Source: Brevinema andersonii (lineage in GTDB: Bacteria; Spirochaetota; DYKD01). From it: DNA of 60,649 nucleotides. Shown here piece after piece: positions 42,285 to 51,418 of the stretch (positions are counted from its first letter, which is position 1; every line of letters starts with the position of its first letter). Location of the stretch: NCBI GenBank assembly GCA_020722765.1, contig DYKD01000011.1, positions 1-60,649 on the forward strand, written 5' to 3'. Made by a program: the position numbers and the translations under genes. The notes beneath the pieces were generated by a model. It saw only the letters and a list, made by a program, of their open reading frames with translations. It was not told the origin of the DNA and made no database searches.

Positions 42285-43068
42285 TTTTCAATAAACCTTT
42301 TTTCTCCCATTCTAATAAAAAATATTCAGATTTTTCTTGGTTGGATCCTTCTATAAAATGACATGATCTGCTAAATGAGAAACCTCTAGTTTTTTTTACC
42401 CATGTGGGAGAGCCTTTAAATCCTGTGTTTTCTGGAGATAATCCCAAATCAGAAGCCTTTATTACTGTGATTTCACTTTTTATGGATTTAAGTTTTCCTG
42501 CCAAACTTGGAATCCGGGGGGTATTGGCCTCCCGTAAGACTGATATAGCACATGGCATAACTATTTCAAGGGTTTCTACTCCATCTTCTCTCACTCTTTC
42601 CGCTACAATGTTCTTATCATAAATGGCCATTTTTTTTACACATGAAGCAAATGGGATGCCCAATCTTTCAGCTACACCTGGTCCAACTTGACCTGTGTCA
42701 CCATCGATTGCTTGTTTGCCAAAAAACAGGAGATCAAAACAACCAAGATACTTTGAAAAAGCAGCCAAGACCAACGACGTGGCATAAGTATCAGACCCGG
42801 CAAAAACACTGTCATTCAACAAGTAAGCCCTATCAACTCCCATGGCGATTGAATCCCTGAGGGCTTTTTCGGCTGATTTTGGTCCCATGCATATTGCTGT
42901 TATATTACAATTTGTACTATCTTTTATTTGTAAAGCTAATTCTAATGCATGTAAATCAAAAGGATTTGTTATCTGTTGAATACCATCTCGAATAAGGGAG
43001 TTGGTCTTAAGATTGAAATGAACCTGTGGGGTATCAGGGACTTGCTTAATGAAGCAAAGGATATCCAA
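42277..43068 (-). CDS. etfB: Electron transfer flavoprotein beta subunit
   Basis: 263 aa. DILCFIKQVPDTPQVHFNLK start, NPFDLHALELALQIKDSTN, VTAICMGPKSAEKALRDSIA-type segment (seen as ITAICMGPKSAEKALRDS), MGVDRAYLL, and AIDGDTGQVGPGVAERLGIP are typical for the AMP/second-flavin binding subunit. The start codon is TTG at 43068, directly after the rnc stop, with AAAGGGGGA just upstream. It thus extends the fatty-acid operon through rnc. Confidence 0.94.
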   Translation of the reverse strand: MDILCFIKQVPDTPQVHFNLKTNSLIRDGIQQITNPFDLHALELALQIKDSTNCNITAICMGPKSAEKALRDSIAMGVDRAYLLNDSVFAGSDTYATSLVLAAFSKYLGCFDLLFFGKQAIDGDTGQVGPGVAERLGIPFASCVKKMAIYDKNIVAERVREDGVETLEIVMPCAISVLREANTPRIPSLAGKLKSIKSEITVIKASDLGLSPENTGFKGSPTWVKKTRGFSFSRSCHFIEGSNQEKSEYFLLEWEKKGLLKNV

Positions 43069-43785
43069 TCATTCCCCCTTTGTTTTCTCCTCATTGAGTT
43101 TCTGGAGAGCCACGCAAGCAGCCATGTCTTCTGCTATGATTTTTCTCTGACCTTCACCTGTTCCATAGCTTTTGTCGTTTATGAATACTTCTATAAGAAA
43201 AGTCTTATTATGATCTGGTCCTTTGGCTTCTACAAGTTTATAAACTGGCCTATTCTTGTATATTTTCTGGACAAATTCCTGGAGTTGGGATTTATAATCG
43301 AATTCAATTTTATCTGATGCCAAAGCCTTGATTTGTGGCTTTACCATCCCCAAAATGAATTTGGAAACTTCTGTCAGCCCTTGATCAAGATACGAGGCTC
43401 CTATGATAGCTTCAAAAGCATTGGCAAGGTTAGACTCTTTTTCAAGACCTTTTGTATTCAATTCCCCTTTCCCAAGCAATAAGACAGAATCGATTTTTAT
43501 AAGTTGTGCGTATCTTACAAGGTTCTTCTTGCTGACAATGTAGGATTTTATCTTGGAAAACTTATTTTCCCTGAAATTGGGATATTCACGGAAGAGGAAC
43601 TCATTCACCACAAGTTCCAATACAGAATCCCCAAGATATTCCAATGTCTCATTATTATATTTCAGCTTGTTTTCATTGGAATAGGATTTGTGCGTAAGAG
43701 CTTGATTCCAGATTTTAAGGTCATTGACCTTCATCTTAAGTGACTTGATGTAGTGTTTTAAGGCTCGTGTTCGTTCAAGGTCCAT
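43069..43785 (-). CDS. rnc: Ribonuclease III
   Basis: Double-strand-specific endoribonuclease for rRNA and mRNA processing. 238 aa. Catalytic signature NNETLEYLGDSVLELVV (Thr where most enzymes have Arg in ERLEFLGDSVL), second acidic site ANAFEAIIGASYLDQG, and a C-terminal dsRNA-binding domain (FDYKSQLQEFVQKIYKNRPV; YGTGEGQRKIIAEDMAACVA). Starts on the base after the fabF stop and ends on the base before the etfB start. Confidence 0.95.
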   Translation of the reverse strand: MDLERTRALKHYIKSLKMKVNDLKIWNQALTHKSYSNENKLKYNNETLEYLGDSVLELVVNEFLFREYPNFRENKFSKIKSYIVSKKNLVRYAQLIKIDSVLLLGKGELNTKGLEKESNLANAFEAIIGASYLDQGLTEVSKFILGMVKPQIKALASDKIEFDYKSQLQEFVQKIYKNRPVYKLVEAKGPDHNKTFLIEVFINDKSYGTGEGQRKIIAEDMAACVALQKLNEEKTKGE

Positions 43786-45024
43786 TTATGAATACTTTTT
43801 TACTACGATAACTCCGTTATGACCACCAAAACCAAAAGAATTGGACATTGCAATATCCACGCCCCTTTCTATTGCTTTATTAGGAACAATATCAAGATCA
43901 CATTCAGGATCCTGATTTTCCACATTGATGGTAGGATGAATTATGCCTGTTTCCATCATCTTAAGTGTGGCAATCAATTCAACAGCACCTGCTGCTCCCA
44001 ACATATGTCCGACCATTGATTTTGTTGAGCTTACACATAGCTTATGGGCATGATCCTTGAAAGTCTTTTTTACAGCTCGTACTTCTGCAATATCACCTGC
44101 AATAGTTGAAGTCCCATGCATATTGATATAATCTATCTGATCAGCGTTTATTTTTGCATCCTGCAAGGCCATTTCCATTGCGAGGCTGGCGCCCTCACCT
44201 TCGGGATGAGGTGCGACCATGTTATAAGCATCATCAGACATCCCCATGCCAATGATTTCACCATATATCTTCGCACCACGTTTTTTTGCCATTTCCAGTT
44301 CTTCAAGTATAAGAACACCAGCTCCATCTCCCATGACAAATCCATCACGATCCTTGTCAAAAGGTCTGGATGCTTTTTGCGGTTCACTGTTCCTTTCTGA
44401 TAACGCTTTGATCTGTATGAATCCACTGACCCCCATATTTGTTATAGCCGCTTCAGCGCCACCTGCAAACATGATGTCAGCAACACCAGACTGGATCATC
44501 TTAAAGGCCGTTCCGATGGAGTGATTTGATGTAGCACATGCTGAAGATATAGAAAAATTAGGACCTCTCAATCCAAGCTTGATGGCTATTTGTCCACTCA
44601 ACATGTTGGTTATGATTAAAGGTATAAAAAAGGGACTTACAGCCTTATAACCTCTTTGTAGGAAACCTTCGTGCTGTGTCATAAAAACCTGAATTCCGCC
44701 AATTCCAGATCCGACAACAGAACCAATCCTGGACATGTCTGGATTTGTACCATTTAATCCTGAATCATCATAAGCCATACAAGCGGCAATAAGACCATAC
44801 GTAATGAATCTGTCAAATCTTTTAACTTCAACTGCAGACATGTATTGAGTCGGGTTGAAATCATCAGAAACACGACCTCCAATTTGAGATGGATAATTCG
44901 CTTTCTGGTATTCCTCAATGATTCCTATTCCAGAACGACCGTTTATGAGTCCTTCCCAAAGTTTATCAACACTGCAACCAAGCGGTGTGACTGCACCTAA
45001 TCCTGTAATTACAACTCTTCTCAT
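43786..45024 (-). CDS. fabF: 3-oxoacyl-[ACP] synthase II
   Basis: Elongating condensing enzyme of type II fatty-acid synthesis. 412 aa. MRRVVITGLGAVTPLGCSVD start; nucleophile Cys in ISSACATSNHSIGTAFKMI; His residues in NMHGTSTIAGD and STKSMVGHMLGAAGAVELIA; FGFGGHNGVIVV at the C-terminus. Follows acpP, separated by a UUCG hairpin. Confidence 0.97.
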   Translation of the reverse strand: MRRVVITGLGAVTPLGCSVDKLWEGLINGRSGIGIIEEYQKANYPSQIGGRVSDDFNPTQYMSAVEVKRFDRFITYGLIAACMAYDDSGLNGTNPDMSRIGSVVGSGIGGIQVFMTQHEGFLQRGYKAVSPFFIPLIITNMLSGQIAIKLGLRGPNFSISSACATSNHSIGTAFKMIQSGVADIMFAGGAEAAITNMGVSGFIQIKALSERNSEPQKASRPFDKDRDGFVMGDGAGVLILEELEMAKKRGAKIYGEIIGMGMSDDAYNMVAPHPEGEGASLAMEMALQDAKINADQIDYINMHGTSTIAGDIAEVRAVKKTFKDHAHKLCVSSTKSMVGHMLGAAGAVELIATLKMMETGIIHPTINVENQDPECDLDIVPNKAIERGVDIAMSNSFGFGGHNGVIVVKKYS

Positions 45025-45091
45025 GATTCATCCTTCTTAAGAATTGATTATAATATAATCTAATTTAATGAAATTTAAAATATGCCGTATT

Positions 45092-45115
45092 GCGGACAGC
45101 CCGAAGGCTGTCCGC
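45092..45115 (-). terminator. GC-rich hairpin with UUCG tetraloop between acpP and fabF
   Basis: On the transcribed minus strand GCGGACAGCC-TTCG-GGCTGTCCGC: a perfect 10-bp stem closed by a C(UUCG)G loop, starting 6 nt after the acpP stop. It is followed by AATACGG, not a U-run, so it is better read as a 3'-end stabiliser, RNase III site or attenuator that lets acpP mRNA accumulate above fabF than as a full terminator. Confidence 0.65.
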
Positions 45116-45121
45116 TCTTGA

Positions 45122-45355
45122 TTATTTGGCTTTTGAATCGATGTAATTGATTGCGTCCTGAACCGACTTGATGTTCTGTGCATCCTCATCTGGAATCTCA
45201 ATTCCAAATTCCTTCTCAAAAGCCATGAGAAGTTCTACTGTTGCCAATGAATCAGCTCCAAGATCTTCAATGAATTTAGCTCCAGGTGTTACCTTTCCGG
45301 CATCCACACCAAGCTCGTCACAGATGATCTTTTTGACCTTTTCAAAATCAGCCAT
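45122..45355 (-). CDS. acpP: Acyl carrier protein
   Basis: 77 aa, strongly acidic four-helix protein. Phosphopantetheine attachment at Ser36 in [26 protein letters not shown] precedes the ATG. Central in the fab operon, flanked by fabG upstream and fabF downstream, the usual order. Confidence 0.97.
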   Translation of the reverse strand: MADFEKVKKIICDELGVDAGKVTPGAKFIEDLGADSLATVELLMAFEKEFGIEIPDEDAQNIKSVQDAINYIDSKAK

Positions 45356-45406
45356 TTTTTTTCTCCTTTGAAATAGATATTTTGAAACTATTGAATTTCT
45401 CTTGAA

Positions 45407-46153
45407 TTACGCCATCACCATGCCACCATCGACTACCAACACCTGTCCAGTCACATAAGATGAAAGGTCAGATGAAAAAAAGAGCACTGCATTGGCAACA
45501 TCATCCGGTAATCCGTATGTCTTTTTAGGGATGAGCGCTGTCATCGCATTACGTACTTCTTCAGGAAGCTTGTCTGTCATCGCAGTCTTGATGAATCCTG
45601 GAGCAATCGCGTTGACATTGATATTTCTTGACGCATATTCCTTTGCCATGGTCTTTGTGAGTGCGATCAATCCACCTTTGCTTGCAGAATAATTGGCTTG
45701 TCCGACATTTCCCATAAGCCCTATGATGGATGCAATATTGATGACTCTGCCAAAACGTGCTTTTGCCATGACAGGTAGAGCGCACTTTGCACAGTAGAAA
45801 GAGCCAGTCAGGTTTATCTTAAGAACAAATTCCCAATCTTCAGGTTTCATTTTCATGATGAGGGTATCTCTTGTGACTCCAGCATTATTGACAAGGATAT
45901 CTATCTTTCCAAACTGCTCGACTGTCTTGTTCATGAACTCTTCGACTTTGTCATATTGTGAGACATCCAAAGGTAGAAATGCGGCTCGCACACCTTTCTG
46001 CTTGATTTCTTCAGCTGTTTGCCTACCTACTTCAGGATTCACGTCACCTATCACAATATCAGCGCCTGCTTCTGCCAGTTTCATAGCTATTGACTTGCCA
46101 ATACCTTGGGCTCCGCCTGTAACTATGGCAACCTTGTTCTTAAGATCTATCAT
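45407..46153 (-). CDS. fabG: 3-oxoacyl-[ACP] reductase
   Basis: NADPH-dependent short-chain dehydrogenase. 248 aa. Cofactor motif TGGAQGIGKSIA (12-23), NNAG (89-92), catalytic S142, Y155 and K159 (YSASKGG), and terminal YVTGQVLVVDGGMVM. The ATG overlaps the fabD stop by one base (TGATG). Confidence 0.97.
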   Translation of the reverse strand: MIDLKNKVAIVTGGAQGIGKSIAMKLAEAGADIVIGDVNPEVGRQTAEEIKQKGVRAAFLPLDVSQYDKVEEFMNKTVEQFGKIDILVNNAGVTRDTLIMKMKPEDWEFVLKINLTGSFYCAKCALPVMAKARFGRVINIASIIGLMGNVGQANYSASKGGLIALTKTMAKEYASRNINVNAIAPGFIKTAMTDKLPEEVRNAMTALIPKKTYGLPDDVANAVLFFSSDLSSYVTGQVLVVDGGMVMA

Positions 46154-47076
46154 CAGTTTGCCTCCGTTTTGTATTTCTCTATGACGCTCTTGATCTCTTC
46201 AGCTGTTTTTGTCGTATCCACATTGCAGGTTGGATCAATCCGTTTCATAAGTCCTTTTAATACGTTTCCTGGTCCGACTTCAACATAATCCTTATTCCCT
46301 TCAGAACTCATCCTGTTCATCATCTTTGTCCATAACACAGGACTGCTGATCTGTTTTGACAGTTTCGTTGGAACATCCTGTTTCCCAGAATAATATTCAG
46401 CATCAACATTGGCCATGACAGGCGTTGATGGGTCATTGAAGGGAAAGGTATCCAAATAAGTCTTGAAATCGTCACCTGTTCCTTTTAAAAGACGGCTATG
46501 AAAAGCACCACTGACATTAAGCGGTACGACCATTTTAGCTTTCAATTCCTGGAATGCTTTCATGGCTTCTTGAACAGCTTGGACATCACCAGAGATGACA
46601 ACTTGTTCAGGAGCGTTAAAATTCACAGGTTCTACAGTTCCTTTTATTTTAGAGCATGTGTCAATCACAATCTCATCAGATAATCCTATAATGGCAGCCA
46701 TGGTTCCAGGAATACTTTTCCCGGATTCCTGCATCCTTTTACCACGTTCACGGACAAGTTCCACTCCTTGTTTCCAGTCAAAGACACCAGCAGAAGCCAA
46801 TGCGGAATATTCGCCAAGGCTGTGTCCTGCTGTTTTTACTGGAATGATTCCATTGTTTCGGAGTATTTTTTCTATAACAACACTTAGCAGATAAATGGCA
46901 GGTTGGGTGATGGAAGTCTGTTTAAGCTGTTCATCAGTCCCATGGAAACATATATCTCTTATATCAGGGAAAAAATCGAACATCTCTTTAGCTTCAGGGA
47001 AAGCTTCGTAGATATCCTTACCCATTCCTGTCTTTTGGGCTCCCTGCCCAGGAAAAATAAAAACTATTTTTTTCAG
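46153..47076 (-). CDS. fabD: Malonyl-CoA:ACP transacylase, apparent CTG start
   Basis: Loads malonyl groups onto ACP. 307 aa if initiated at CTG 47076: (M)KKIVFIFPGQGAQ is the standard FabD N-terminus, and AAGGAG lies exactly 6 nt upstream in the fabH-fabD gap. The only other in-frame start is a GTG at 47109 inside fabH without a ribosome binding site, giving an 11-residue extension. Nucleophile S86 in TAGHSLGEYSALA (83-95), VPLNVSGAFHSRLL with the catalytic His, and VEVGPGNVLKGL follow. Confidence 0.93.
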   Translation of the reverse strand: MKKIVFIFPGQGAQKTGMGKDIYEAFPEAKEMFDFFPDIRDICFHGTDEQLKQTSITQPAIYLLSVVIEKILRNNGIIPVKTAGHSLGEYSALASAGVFDWKQGVELVRERGKRMQESGKSIPGTMAAIIGLSDEIVIDTCSKIKGTVEPVNFNAPEQVVISGDVQAVQEAMKAFQELKAKMVVPLNVSGAFHSRLLKGTGDDFKTYLDTFPFNDPSTPVMANVDAEYYSGKQDVPTKLSKQISSPVLWTKMMNRMSSEGNKDYVEVGPGNVLKGLMKRIDPTCNVDTTKTAEEIKSVIEKYKTEAN

Positions 47077-47086
47077 AAACGACTCC

Positions 47087-48082
47087 TTAAAAAATGAAAA
47101 GGCAGGCACCCCAGGTCATGCCACCACCAAAAGAAACGGAAACAATTTTCTGTCCGCGCTTGACAATGCCGTTTTCATAGGCTTCAGCCAAAGCGATAGG
47201 AATCGTAGCTGCAGAAGTGTTCCCGTACTTTTGGATGTTGATGATTATTTTTTCTTCAGGTAAATCTATGTTTTTTGCGACCTGTTTCATGATCCGGATA
47301 TTGGCCTGATGAGGAATAAGCCAATCTATATCATCATGAGTCATGTTATACTTCTTAAGCAGTTCTGTGATTGCGGTTGACATGCTATTGGCTGCTAATT
47401 TGAAAGTTTCACTTCCTTTCATGGAGATGAAATGTTCCCTGTTTTGCACAGTTTCAATGCTTGCAGGATGCGCTGTTCCCCCTGCAGAAACATATAGTAA
47501 TTCCTTGTATTTTCCAGCTCCTCGCAAATAAAAATCTATAAGATGTCCAGGATTCCCTTCAGGAGAACGACTAATCACCGCTGCCCCTGCCCCATCACCA
47601 AACAAGACACAGGTATTTCTATCAGTCCAATCAGTAATCCGAGACATCGTTTCCACTCCAATGACAAGTACATGATTATATCTTCCTGTCTCAATGAATT
47701 GCATTCCCAATGAAGTTCCATAAATAAAACCGGTACATGCGGCCTCAATATCAACAGTGCCAGCTTTTTCAGCACCCAATTTCTCCTGAATGAGAGCTGC
47801 TGTACAGGGGAAAACAAAATCCGGGGTTATTGTACAAACAATAATCATATCAATATCTAAGGGAGTTATTCCAGCATTAGCGATAGCTTTTTTAGCCGCT
47901 TCATAACCTAAATCAGAAGTGTTTTCGCCATCTGAAACGATATGTCGTTCTTTGATTCCAGTCCGTGTGGTAATCCACTCATCTGACGTATCAACCATTT
48001 TTTCTAAATCAGCATTCGTAAGGATTTTAGCAGGGACAGCATACCCTACACCTGAATAATATGCTTTATTCCGATTGTTCAC
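47087..48082 (-). CDS. fabH: 3-oxoacyl-[ACP] synthase III
   Basis: Initiates fatty-acid synthesis by condensing acetyl- or acyl-CoA with malonyl-ACP. 331 aa. DEWITTRTGIKERHIV, nucleophile C116 in EAACTGFIYG, IDWLIPHQANIRIMKQVAKN and NIQKYGNTSAATIPIALAEA. The start is GTG 48082 within the last codons of plsX (17-nt overlap), with GAGG 6 nt upstream. Confidence 0.96.
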   Translation of the reverse strand: MNNRNKAYYSGVGYAVPAKILTNADLEKMVDTSDEWITTRTGIKERHIVSDGENTSDLGYEAAKKAIANAGITPLDIDMIIVCTITPDFVFPCTAALIQEKLGAEKAGTVDIEAACTGFIYGTSLGMQFIETGRYNHVLVIGVETMSRITDWTDRNTCVLFGDGAGAAVISRSPEGNPGHLIDFYLRGAGKYKELLYVSAGGTAHPASIETVQNREHFISMKGSETFKLAANSMSTAITELLKKYNMTHDDIDWLIPHQANIRIMKQVAKNIDLPEEKIIINIQKYGNTSAATIPIALAEAYENGIVKRGQKIVSVSFGGGMTWGACLFIF

Positions 48083-49127
48083 TGATTACCTCACCTATCA
48101 TTTTTGCCCAGAAAGGGTAATGTAAGCGTCCAACACCATATTGTTTTATTGCTTCAATAATATGGTCGCTTATCTCATTTTCTACAAAATGTCTGGTCAT
48201 CCGGATTCCACTTTGTACATCGCGCTGTCTTGAATTGCCATGTCCTACCATGGCTACGGAATTCAAACCAAGCAAAGGGGATGCCCCGTACTCTTCCGCT
48301 GCTACGCGTTTTTTTATATTCATAAGGGCTGCTTTCATCAGCAAAGCACCTGTCTGATAGAAAATGCTTTTCTTGACTTCTTTTGTAGCAATCTTTACAA
48401 GACCTTTGAAGGTCCCTTCGATTGTCTTTAATACGACATTACCGACAAAACCATCTGCAACAATAACATTCACTTTCCCTTCAAGAATCATCTTACTTTC
48501 AACATTCCCTACAAAATCGAACCCTATATGTTTCATCAGTTTATTCACTTTTTTCAAGTGTTCAGTCCCTTTGGAATCTTCTTCACCTATGTTTAAAAGA
48601 CCTATTGTAGGTTTTTCTATTTTGAAAGTTTTTTTCACCATGACTTCCCCCATCACAGCAAATTGGAGGAAATTTAAGGCATTGCATTCAGGGTTTGCAC
48701 CAATATCCAGAAGAACACAAGGCTGTTGGTTTATGGTAGGTAGGACAACAGCTAATGCAGGACGGGCAATTCCCTTAAGACGGCCATTGATCATCAACCC
48801 AGTCGTTAAAGTGGCACCTGTATTGCCTGGAGAGAAATAGCCATTGACTTTCCCTTCCTTGGCTAACATCGCTGCTTTCACTACTGATGAATCCTTTTTT
48901 CCCCGAAATCCTTTTATGGGGTCTTCATCCATACCGATAATTTGTGAAGCATGTTCTATTTCTACAAGGGACTGTTTGAACTTCATCAAAGAAAGTTTTT
49001 TCTCTATGATATTCCTATCACCAACAAGTACAATTTGAGCATTATCCTCGTTGACTGCTTTTATAGCACCTTCAATCAGGACTTCAGGTGGGTAGTCACC
49101 ACTCATTACATCAACTGCAATTTTCAA
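48066..49127 (-). CDS. plsX: Phosphate acyltransferase PlsX
   Basis: Makes acyl-phosphate from acyl-ACP for phospholipid synthesis. 353 aa. KIAVDVMSGDYPPEVLIEGA start, SSVVKAAMLAKEGKVNGYFS, SPGNTGATLTTGL, VVLPTINQQPCVLLDIGANP, VIVADGFVGNVVLKTIEGT. Typical MDxMGGD is MSGD here. The start is TTG at 49127, with AAAGGA about 6 nt upstream. Lies 16 nt after rpmF. Confidence 0.96.
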   Translation of the reverse strand: MKIAVDVMSGDYPPEVLIEGAIKAVNEDNAQIVLVGDRNIIEKKLSLMKFKQSLVEIEHASQIIGMDEDPIKGFRGKKDSSVVKAAMLAKEGKVNGYFSPGNTGATLTTGLMINGRLKGIARPALAVVLPTINQQPCVLLDIGANPECNALNFLQFAVMGEVMVKKTFKIEKPTIGLLNIGEEDSKGTEHLKKVNKLMKHIGFDFVGNVESKMILEGKVNVIVADGFVGNVVLKTIEGTFKGLVKIATKEVKKSIFYQTGALLMKAALMNIKKRVAAEEYGASPLLGLNSVAMVGHGNSRQRDVQSGIRMTRHFVENEISDHIIEAIKQYGVGRLHYPFWAKMIGEVISEQSE

Positions 49128-49143
49128 GGCAGATCCTTTATTT

Positions 49144-49335
49144 TTAGGATTTATCGGCTTTTTTAGGAGGGATTACTTGTTTGCCATCATAATAGCCACA
49201 TTCCCGACATACCCTGTGGGGTAATACAGGTTCGCCACAATTCTTGCATTTGACAAGTTGAGGCAGTTCAACCTTGTACTGAGAACGACGCATCCGTGTT
49301 TTTGATTGTGATTTCTTCTTTTTAGGTACTGCCAA
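49144..49335 (-). CDS. rpmF: 50S ribosomal protein L32
   Basis: 63 aa, basic. AVPKKKKSQSKTRMRRSQYK start and two CxxC pairs (CKNCGEPVLPHRVCRECGYY) forming the zinc-binding form. The start codon is TTG at 49335, with AAAGGAG 6 nt upstream. First gene of the rpmF-plsX-fab operon, the classical arrangement linking ribosome and lipid synthesis. Confidence 0.96.
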   Translation of the reverse strand: MAVPKKKKSQSKTRMRRSQYKVELPQLVKCKNCGEPVLPHRVCRECGYYDGKQVIPPKKADKS

Positions 49336-49370
49336 TTTTAGCTCCTTTTAGAGTTTTAAATGTGACATGT

Positions 49371-49399
49371 ATAATAATCAATATAAAATGTATAGTCAA
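49371..49399 (-). promoter_or_regulatory. Promoter of rpmF-plsX-fab-rnc-etf operon
   Basis: Minus strand TTGACT (49399-49394), 17-bp spacer, TATTAT (49376-49371); predicted +1 near 49364, leader about 29 nt. No FabR/FapR-like palindrome is obvious around it. Confidence 0.7.
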
Positions 49400-49427
49400 G
49401 TTTTTATGATTTCATCCCTGTCTCTTT

Positions 49428-51413
49428 TTAAACCATGGAAATAGGATCAATATCAATTTCACACGCGATATTATTATCCATTATATATGACTTTATGTTT
49501 TTTATTAAAGAGTTGATTTCGATTGTTCTATGGGGATACTTGATAATAAGATGATATCTATATAAATTTCCAATTTTCGGTAAAGGTGCGGGAGCAGGTC
49601 CTAGTAATAAGATTTTTGCTGTTGTGTTTCGAATAAATGAAGCAACGTCAATTGAGGATTGTTTTGCTTTTTTTTCATTTCGATCCTTAAACAGGAATCT
49701 CACAAGTCTGGAGAATGGTGGGTAAAAGGTTTCTTTACGGAGGGAGAGCTCTTTTTCTGCATATCCCATATAATCATTCGATTTCAGAAAATTAAAAAAT
49801 GAAATATCCTCGTTTGTTGCTTGGATACAGACTTCACCTGGAATTGAGCCACGGCCTGCCCTGCCTGATATTTGGAATAAAAGGGAAAGCGTGTTTTCTA
49901 CGCTTCTAAAATCTGGCCAGTTAAGCATCATTTCAAATCCGATAATGCCTACAAATGTAACTCCAGGGAAATGAAATCCATGTCCAATCATCTGCGTACC
50001 TACAAGGATATCTATCTTTTGGGCAAGGAAGTCCTGATACATGGAGGATACATCATCTTTTTTTCTTGTTGTATCAAAATCAAACCTTGCGATTAAAGCA
50101 TCAGGAAACAGTTTTTTCAGTAGCAATTCAATTTTTTGAGTTCCCGTTCCTGAAGGATGAAGTCTGACAGATTGGCAAACCGGACATTTTTCCGGGATAG
50201 GCCTTATTTGTCCGCAATAATGACACTGGAGCTTTTTTTCAGGTATACGGTGATAGGTATATGAGATGTCACATGATTCGCAGGTGAATATATGGGAACA
50301 GTCACTGCAGACCAATACATCAGAAAAACCCCTTTTATTCAAAAAAAGGATGATTTGCTCTTTTTTAGCAAGCCTGTCCTTGATTTTTTCTATCATTGTG
50401 GGATGAAAAACATCCTTAAAGGAATTATGCTTGATTGTGGTGATAAGTGGGAGTGATGCATGATTATATCTTTCTGTGAGTGATACAAGTGCATAAAAAT
50501 CTTTGTTTGCCAGATGGACACTTTCAACAGACGGGGTCGCGGATCCAAGCAGGAGAGAAGCACCGGATTCTTTTGCACGCATGTATGCCACTTGTCTTGC
50601 ATGATATCTGGGACTTGAATGCTCTTTATAGAAGGGAGAGTGTTCTTCATCTATGATAATCAATCCAAGGTCTTTAACAGGAGCAAAAACAGCGGATCTA
50701 GGACCTACCACTATCTTTTGATCACCATTTGCAATGGACTTCCATTCATTCACTTTTTGAAGAGGAGACATGCGGCTATTGAGAATCGCAACCTTTTGAA
50801 AGTGATTTTTGATATGAATCACAGTCTGATGTGAAAGACCTATTTCAGGAACTAGAAATAGGACGGATTTTCCAAGATCAAGCGTATCCTGTATAAGTTT
50901 CAGGTAAATTTCAGTTTTTCCACTACCTGTGATTCCATAAAGAAGAACCGGTTTTTTAGGCAGTCTAAAAAAACTCCGACATATTTCCTTATAGGTTTTT
51001 TCCTGTAATGCTGTAAGTCTATGAATAGGTATAAGAGGAGCGTCAGAATTCTTATTTATGTTATTTTGATTTTTTTTGGCTGGTGCAGATGATGGGAAAA
51101 GGCAGAAAAGCGCTTCGCCTATTGATGATAGGAAATATCCAGATATCCAAAGAGCCAACTTATAGAGCTCCTCTGTGATCCTTGGAATCTCATCAATGAT
51201 CATTGAAATACTTTTAATCTTATTTGTTTCCAACGAATCCAATTCAGGGAAATGTGCCCCTATTTCCAATATCAGTCCTGATAATGATCTGTTCCCAAAA
51301 GGAATTTTTACCAGCTGGAATCTTTTTATAGTATGTTGCAGATTTTGTGGAATTTCATATATGAAAGTTTTTTCGACAGGGATATTAAGAGCAACCCGTG
51401 CGAAAGAAGGCAT
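49428..51413 (-). CDS. priA: Primosomal replication-restart helicase PriA
   Basis: 661 aa superfamily 2 helicase that reloads the replisome at stalled forks. N-terminal 3'-DNA-binding domain (ALNIPVEKTFIYEIP), Walker A YGITGSGKTEIYLKLIQ, DEEH box LIIIDEEHSPFYKEHSSPRY, GSATPSVES, and the zinc-binding insertion with CSDCSHIFTCESCDISY and CHYCGQIRPIPEKCPVC (eight Cys). QISGRAGRG is motif VI. A little shorter than the usual 730 aa. Begins 5 nt after the dksA-like gene. Confidence 0.96.
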   Translation of the reverse strand: MPSFARVALNIPVEKTFIYEIPQNLQHTIKRFQLVKIPFGNRSLSGLILEIGAHFPELDSLETNKIKSISMIIDEIPRITEELYKLALWISGYFLSSIGEALFCLFPSSAPAKKNQNNINKNSDAPLIPIHRLTALQEKTYKEICRSFFRLPKKPVLLYGITGSGKTEIYLKLIQDTLDLGKSVLFLVPEIGLSHQTVIHIKNHFQKVAILNSRMSPLQKVNEWKSIANGDQKIVVGPRSAVFAPVKDLGLIIIDEEHSPFYKEHSSPRYHARQVAYMRAKESGASLLLGSATPSVESVHLANKDFYALVSLTERYNHASLPLITTIKHNSFKDVFHPTMIEKIKDRLAKKEQIILFLNKRGFSDVLVCSDCSHIFTCESCDISYTYHRIPEKKLQCHYCGQIRPIPEKCPVCQSVRLHPSGTGTQKIELLLKKLFPDALIARFDFDTTRKKDDVSSMYQDFLAQKIDILVGTQMIGHGFHFPGVTFVGIIGFEMMLNWPDFRSVENTLSLLFQISGRAGRGSIPGEVCIQATNEDISFFNFLKSNDYMGYAEKELSLRKETFYPPFSRLVRFLFKDRNEKKAKQSSIDVASFIRNTTAKILLLGPAPAPLPKIGNLYRYHLIIKYPHRTIEINSLIKNIKSYIMDNNIACEIDIDPISMV

Positions 51414-51418
51414 CAGAT

